DNA of 64,000 nt from Lineus longissimus. Taxonomy: Eukaryota; Nemertea; Pilidiophora; Heteronemertea; Lineidae. The position numbers were made by a program, and so were the translations under genes. The DNA lies in assembly GCF_910592395.1 (NCBI RefSeq), contig NC_088309.1, positions 21,888,599-21,952,598 on the forward strand, written 5' to 3'. Positions 60,250 through 64,000 of the stretch are shown here, one piece after another; the stretch's first letter is position 1; each line of letters starts with the position of its first letter. The notes beneath the pieces were generated by a model, which was not told the DNA's origin, did no database searches, and was given only the letters and a program-made list of their open reading frames with translations.

Positions 60250-61798
60250 GCTCACCGTATAGATATTTGGTGCTTTGTAATTCATCCAGATTAAGAAACA
60301 TTGTACATGTATAGTATATAGGTCAAACCAAAGTCGGTATGACATGTGATGTATCGTTGCTTGGAGTAAGTACCATAAGAATATCATCAAAAACAAGTCA
60401 ATAATAAACGAGATATTGCACTTTTTACCTATTTTAGTTTTGGCCTCCTGGTGGCCGAGTTGAGTACCAGATCAGATCGAAATTCGGTGTCCGAGGTTAC
60501 ATGACGTAGGGAGTCATGTGTATCAAATTTCAAGTTCAAAGCTTTAGTGGTTAAGAAACGTGCCATAGTTACAATCAAACGACAAATTTACGCCATTTGA
60601 CCTCTGTGACCTTGAAAAGCAGGTCAGATCAAAAACTCATATGATATGTGATGTATCCTTGCTAGGAGAACCTACCATAAAAATGTTATTGAAAACGAAT
60701 CACTAAAAATAAGCAAGATATTGCACTTCTTACTTTTTCCATTATGGCCCCCTGGTGGCCGAATAAAGAATCAGATCGAGCCAAAATTTGGCATCAGAGG
60801 TTATCTGATGTAGGGGGTTATATGCACCAAGTTTCAAGTTCATAGCTTTACTGGTTAAGAAACGTGCCATAGTTTACACTCTAACGGCCAATTTACGCCA
60901 TATGACCTCTGTGACCTTGAAAAGTAGGTCAAATGGAAACCCGTAAGATATGTGATGTATTCTTCCTAAGGGTACCTACCATAAAAATTTTATCGAAAAC
61001 AAGTCACTTATAAGCGAGATATCACACTTTTTAGATTTCCACTTTTGGCCCCCTGGTGGCAAAGTTGAGAATCAGATCAAACTGAAATTCAGCACCAGAG
61101 GCTATGTGATATAGGGGGTTATATGTACCAAGTTTCAAGTTCATAGCTTTAGTGGTTAAGAAACGTGCCATAGTTTACACTCTAACGGCCAATTTACGCC
61201 ATATGACCTCTGTGACCTTGAAAAGTAGGTCAAATTGAAAACCCGTAAGATATGTGATGTATTCTTCCTAAGGGTACCTACCATAAAAATTTTATCGAAA
61301 ACAAGTCACTTATAAGCGAGATATCACACTTTTTAGATATCCACATTTGGCCCCCTGGTGGCAAAGTTGAGAATCAGATCAAACTGAAATTCAGCACCAG
61401 AGGCTATGTGATATAGGGGGTTATATGTACCAAGTTTCAAGTTCATAGCTTTAGTGGTTAAGAAACGTGCCATAGTTTACACTCTAACGGCCAATTTACG
61501 CCATATGACCTCTGTGACCTTGAAAAGTAGGTCAAACTAAAAACCCGTATGATATAAGATGTATATTTGCTATGAGTACCTACAACAAAAGTTTCATCGA
61601 AAACAAGTCACTAATAAGCGAGATATCACACTTTTTAGATATCCACATTTGGCCCCCTGGTGGCCAAGTAGAGAATCAGATCTGAGAGAAATTTAGTGTC
61701 ACGGGTCATCTGACCTAGGGGGTCATGTGTACAAAGTTTTAAGTTCATAGGCCTAGCGGTTAAGAAACGTGCCACTGTTTTTGAACTAGGATACGACG

Positions 61799-61854
<56 letters not shown>

Positions 61855-61907
61855 ACGACGACGGACGACGGACACTGCGGTATTGTATAGACTCCCCTAC
61901 GGTGAGC
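60250..61907. mobile_element. composite element: inverted ends, 302-bp tandem units, GAC microsatellite
   Basis: CTCACCGTA at 60251–60259 is repeated inverted as TACGGTGAG at 61898–61906; flanking bases also partly match. Between the ends lies an array of about 302-bp units with phase points at 60441, 60745, 61046, 61348 and 61650. Copies three and four are almost identical. The array is followed by a (GAC)n tract and about 40 bp of unique right end. There is no coding capacity apart from an artefactual poly-Arg frame. The order 'left end, tandem core repeats, microsatellite, right end' resembles non-autonomous Helitron-like elements of marine invertebrates, but inverted ends point to a DNA transposon. 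The class is left open. Confidence 0.7.
61798..61872 (+). repeat. (GAC)n microsatellite
   Basis: About 25 GAC/GGACGAC units in the right arm of the composite element. The minus-strand frame through it reads as a run of Arg, which is not a gene. Confidence 0.95.
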
Positions 61908-64000
61908 CAAAAACATGTTTACCAAAGATTACGGAAACATGCACTGCTGTAGAAATTGTTGTATAGCTGTTTGGCTAGTTCTCTGGTCCTGAAGACAGTT
62001 GTGGCATGCCATGTCAGCGTTCATGAATGTTTTTCAGTTATTGCTAAGAGGGCTCAACAGATAAACACGGGAACAATATTTGGTACATTTTTTGATTCAT
62101 CCAAGAACCAACCTTAAAAGTACATTAGCCATGCCCTGCCCTAACTTCCGTTTCTCCTCATGTTGCAGAAGCTAGGATATAGTCAAAGCAAAAAAAACAA
62201 AGAAAATATTTCTTTCTCTTTATGTACCACTGAAAAATACCGATAAACCACAAAAGCACGAAGGATTACTCATTTAAACAAATAATCTTTGCAGATCAAT
62301 TCCTGCAGCAGCAGAGTAAAGCTGGAAAATGCTCTTAATGTGGCAAATACCACAAGTAATGGGAGTCAACACTGGTACTGAAAAATCAGGATAAGCAGAC
62401 AATTAAAGCAGTGAGTTTATATGTTATCTTTTATCAAAGGAGGATATAGACATACATTAAAACAGTCGCAAGAGGAAAACAGATGTTTTTAAAACTGAGA
62501 AATTTTACAGAAATTCAGTAGGCAAGTCAAGTTAGAAACACCATAAGATTGATTGAGTTAATCTTACACTATCGGAAAACCTCAATTACGTTTGAGTTAA
62601 GAACCTTCCAATTTATTCACTGTCACTCAAACAGCTGAATTAGTGGTGTTGCGCGTCAAATTTATGAATTTTTCAGGTTGCGCTCTGATTACATCTGCGG
62701 TCACAATATTGTCAGTCAATCAAAGATGGCAAAAACACAAACATTTTTCTGCCCGATGATTCAAGCGGAGCAATCGCGAAATCGATCGATGAGCCGAGAT
62801 GCAGCCGGAGTTCAGTTTGATTTCGTAGTGTCATTCAAAATCTGATTTCTCACATTTAGAATTTTGGTTCTGAAATTAATTCTACAGATTTGAAGGTTGT
62901 ATCATTAGTCATTTAAGATTTTTTGTTGTTGAACGAATCAAAGTAGGAGAACTGGATGAAGAGGTTTTCGTCTGTGATTTTTTTGCAAACGCCAATGTGG
63001 CATTTGTTATCCCAAGAGAATCTGAAACGAATGGGAAAGTTTATGAACTTTGTCCAGAGTAAGTCTGGTATACTTTTTTGGCAACTATAAAGTTTCATTT
63101 TATGTTTCGGGGTTAAATGAGGGATGAGCAGCACCAATTTTTGAAATAAGATATTGTTTGACCTACAGTACAATTCTGATTATACAGGCTTTTGTCGATT
63201 TAACCTGATTAACACAAGGTATTCACAAAACTGCAACGCCTGTCACTGCCCCTCCCACTATGGGGCACTTAACACCTGCCGCTATAAAAATCGGCTATAA
63301 AAAACAAAACAACGTCCTCAGGCGGGCCAGTATGTGACAACATACTGTCCCTTTCAATAATAATATGCGAACAACATTAGCTTTGACAGGCTGTCATGAC
63401 AGCTGTCTCCAATCTGCAATAAAGACTAATACTTTTGAGAAGGACTATGATACATTACATCTATAGTCCATTTCCTGATAAAATGGCACTGCATGCCAAA
63501 AAATCCTGGCTGGGAAAAGTTATAAGCTTACATGTATATCGCTTCAAATGGCTTTTGGTCATGCTTGACCAATTCGAGCAATGTAACTTTAAGCTTTCGG
63601 ATGAAGAATGACATTTTGTTCAACTGTTGCGTTTTCTGTATAAATCACCAAAAATAATGCCAATTTTTTGTGAAATGGACTATAGGCAATAGTCCCACCA
63701 CAATACAGAATGATGAGCCCCGAATGGGACAATCATCAATGACACCTCCAGATGACTGATTCACATTAAATTCCAATTCAAGTTTACCTAAATTACCTGT
63801 GCATACTTAATGTATTTTACATACAAGATTTGCAAATGAAAGTCACTGAAGAAAGCATTTTAAATATTGATTATTTATTGTCACTTAGTCCTTACAAGAG
63901 GGCTTTCCCATTGTTTATCAGAGAGGTTACAAAACCAAATGACTATACAATTCAGAGTTTAGAAGAGCTATCTATAGCCTATTCTAGTGATTTTTGACGC
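61908..64000. other. gene-poor right edge
   Basis: AT-rich sequence with no recognisable family. A CpG-rich patch at about 62700–62850 contains a 39-codon frame (62726–62845) starting in a good context (aagATGG), with no known match. A MITE candidate occupies 63461–63685. A gene beginning outside the window cannot be excluded. Confidence 0.45.
63461..63685. mobile_element. 225-bp MITE candidate with perfect 14-bp inverted ends
   Basis: CTATAGTCCATTTC at 63461–63474 is matched exactly in reverse complement at 63672–63685, and the match continues imperfectly for about 12 more bases inward. The interior is AT-rich and non-coding. Size and ends fit a non-autonomous DNA transposon. The family is unknown and a target-site duplication is not clear. 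Confidence 0.6.

Noticed and set aside
61635-61925. Minus-strand frame with a long Arg run
   Set aside because: The Arg run is the (GAC)n microsatellite read in reverse inside a transposon-like element.
62726-62845. 39-codon frame in a CpG-rich patch
   Set aside because: Too short to support from sequence alone. It could be the first exon of a gene outside the window, but nothing seen links to it.

Overview
This is nuclear DNA of an animal, most likely a marine invertebrate. The genes have many exons with GT–AG introns of about 150 bp to 3 kb. Their proteins belong to metazoan families, intergenic DNA is AT-rich, and there are many short transposon-like and tandem repeats. The phylum cannot be read from the window; lophotrochozoan and invertebrate deuterostome are both plausible.

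The left 37.5 kb holds five complete protein genes, each rebuilt exon by exon with all phases consistent. They are: (1) p70 ribosomal protein S6 kinase on the minus strand (4144–13899, 14 coding exons, 497 aa); (2) an SLC22-type organic ion transporter on the minus strand (15489–20041, 9 coding exons, about 615 aa), with one exon inside a perfect 386-bp tandem duplication; (3) a PC-esterase-domain protein of the PCED1/FAM113 family on the plus strand (21887–24935, 4 exons, 478 aa); (4) mitochondrial rRNA 2'-O-ribose methyltransferase MRM1 on the minus strand (26909–29885, 8 exons, 374 aa); and (5) the KH/RING RNA-binding protein MEX3 on the plus strand (34539–37498, 2 coding exons, 508 aa). 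SLC22 and PCED1 are divergent, PCED1 and MRM1 converge tail to tail, and MRM1 and MEX3 diverge around a 4.6-kb spacer that carries a large minisatellite. The genes are unrelated housekeeping, signalling and developmental genes; nothing suggests an operon or a joint pathway.

The right 26.5 kb (37.5–64 kb) has no recognisable protein gene. It begins with the probable long 3' UTR of MEX3 and continues as AT-rich DNA with small repeats. The clearest structure is a roughly 1.66-kb element (60250–61907) with inverted CTCACCGTA ends, about 4.5 tandem 302-bp units and an internal GAC microsatellite. There are also two hairpin-like MITE candidates (46505–46634 and 63461–63685), a LINE/SINE-type 3' tail (about 51553–51622) and several small minisatellites.

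I found no clearly new biological system. The observations most worth checking are the duplicated transporter exon with its in-frame cryptic acceptor, the composite tandem-repeat transposon with nuclear-receptor-like half-sites, and the minisatellite with long open frames on both strands.
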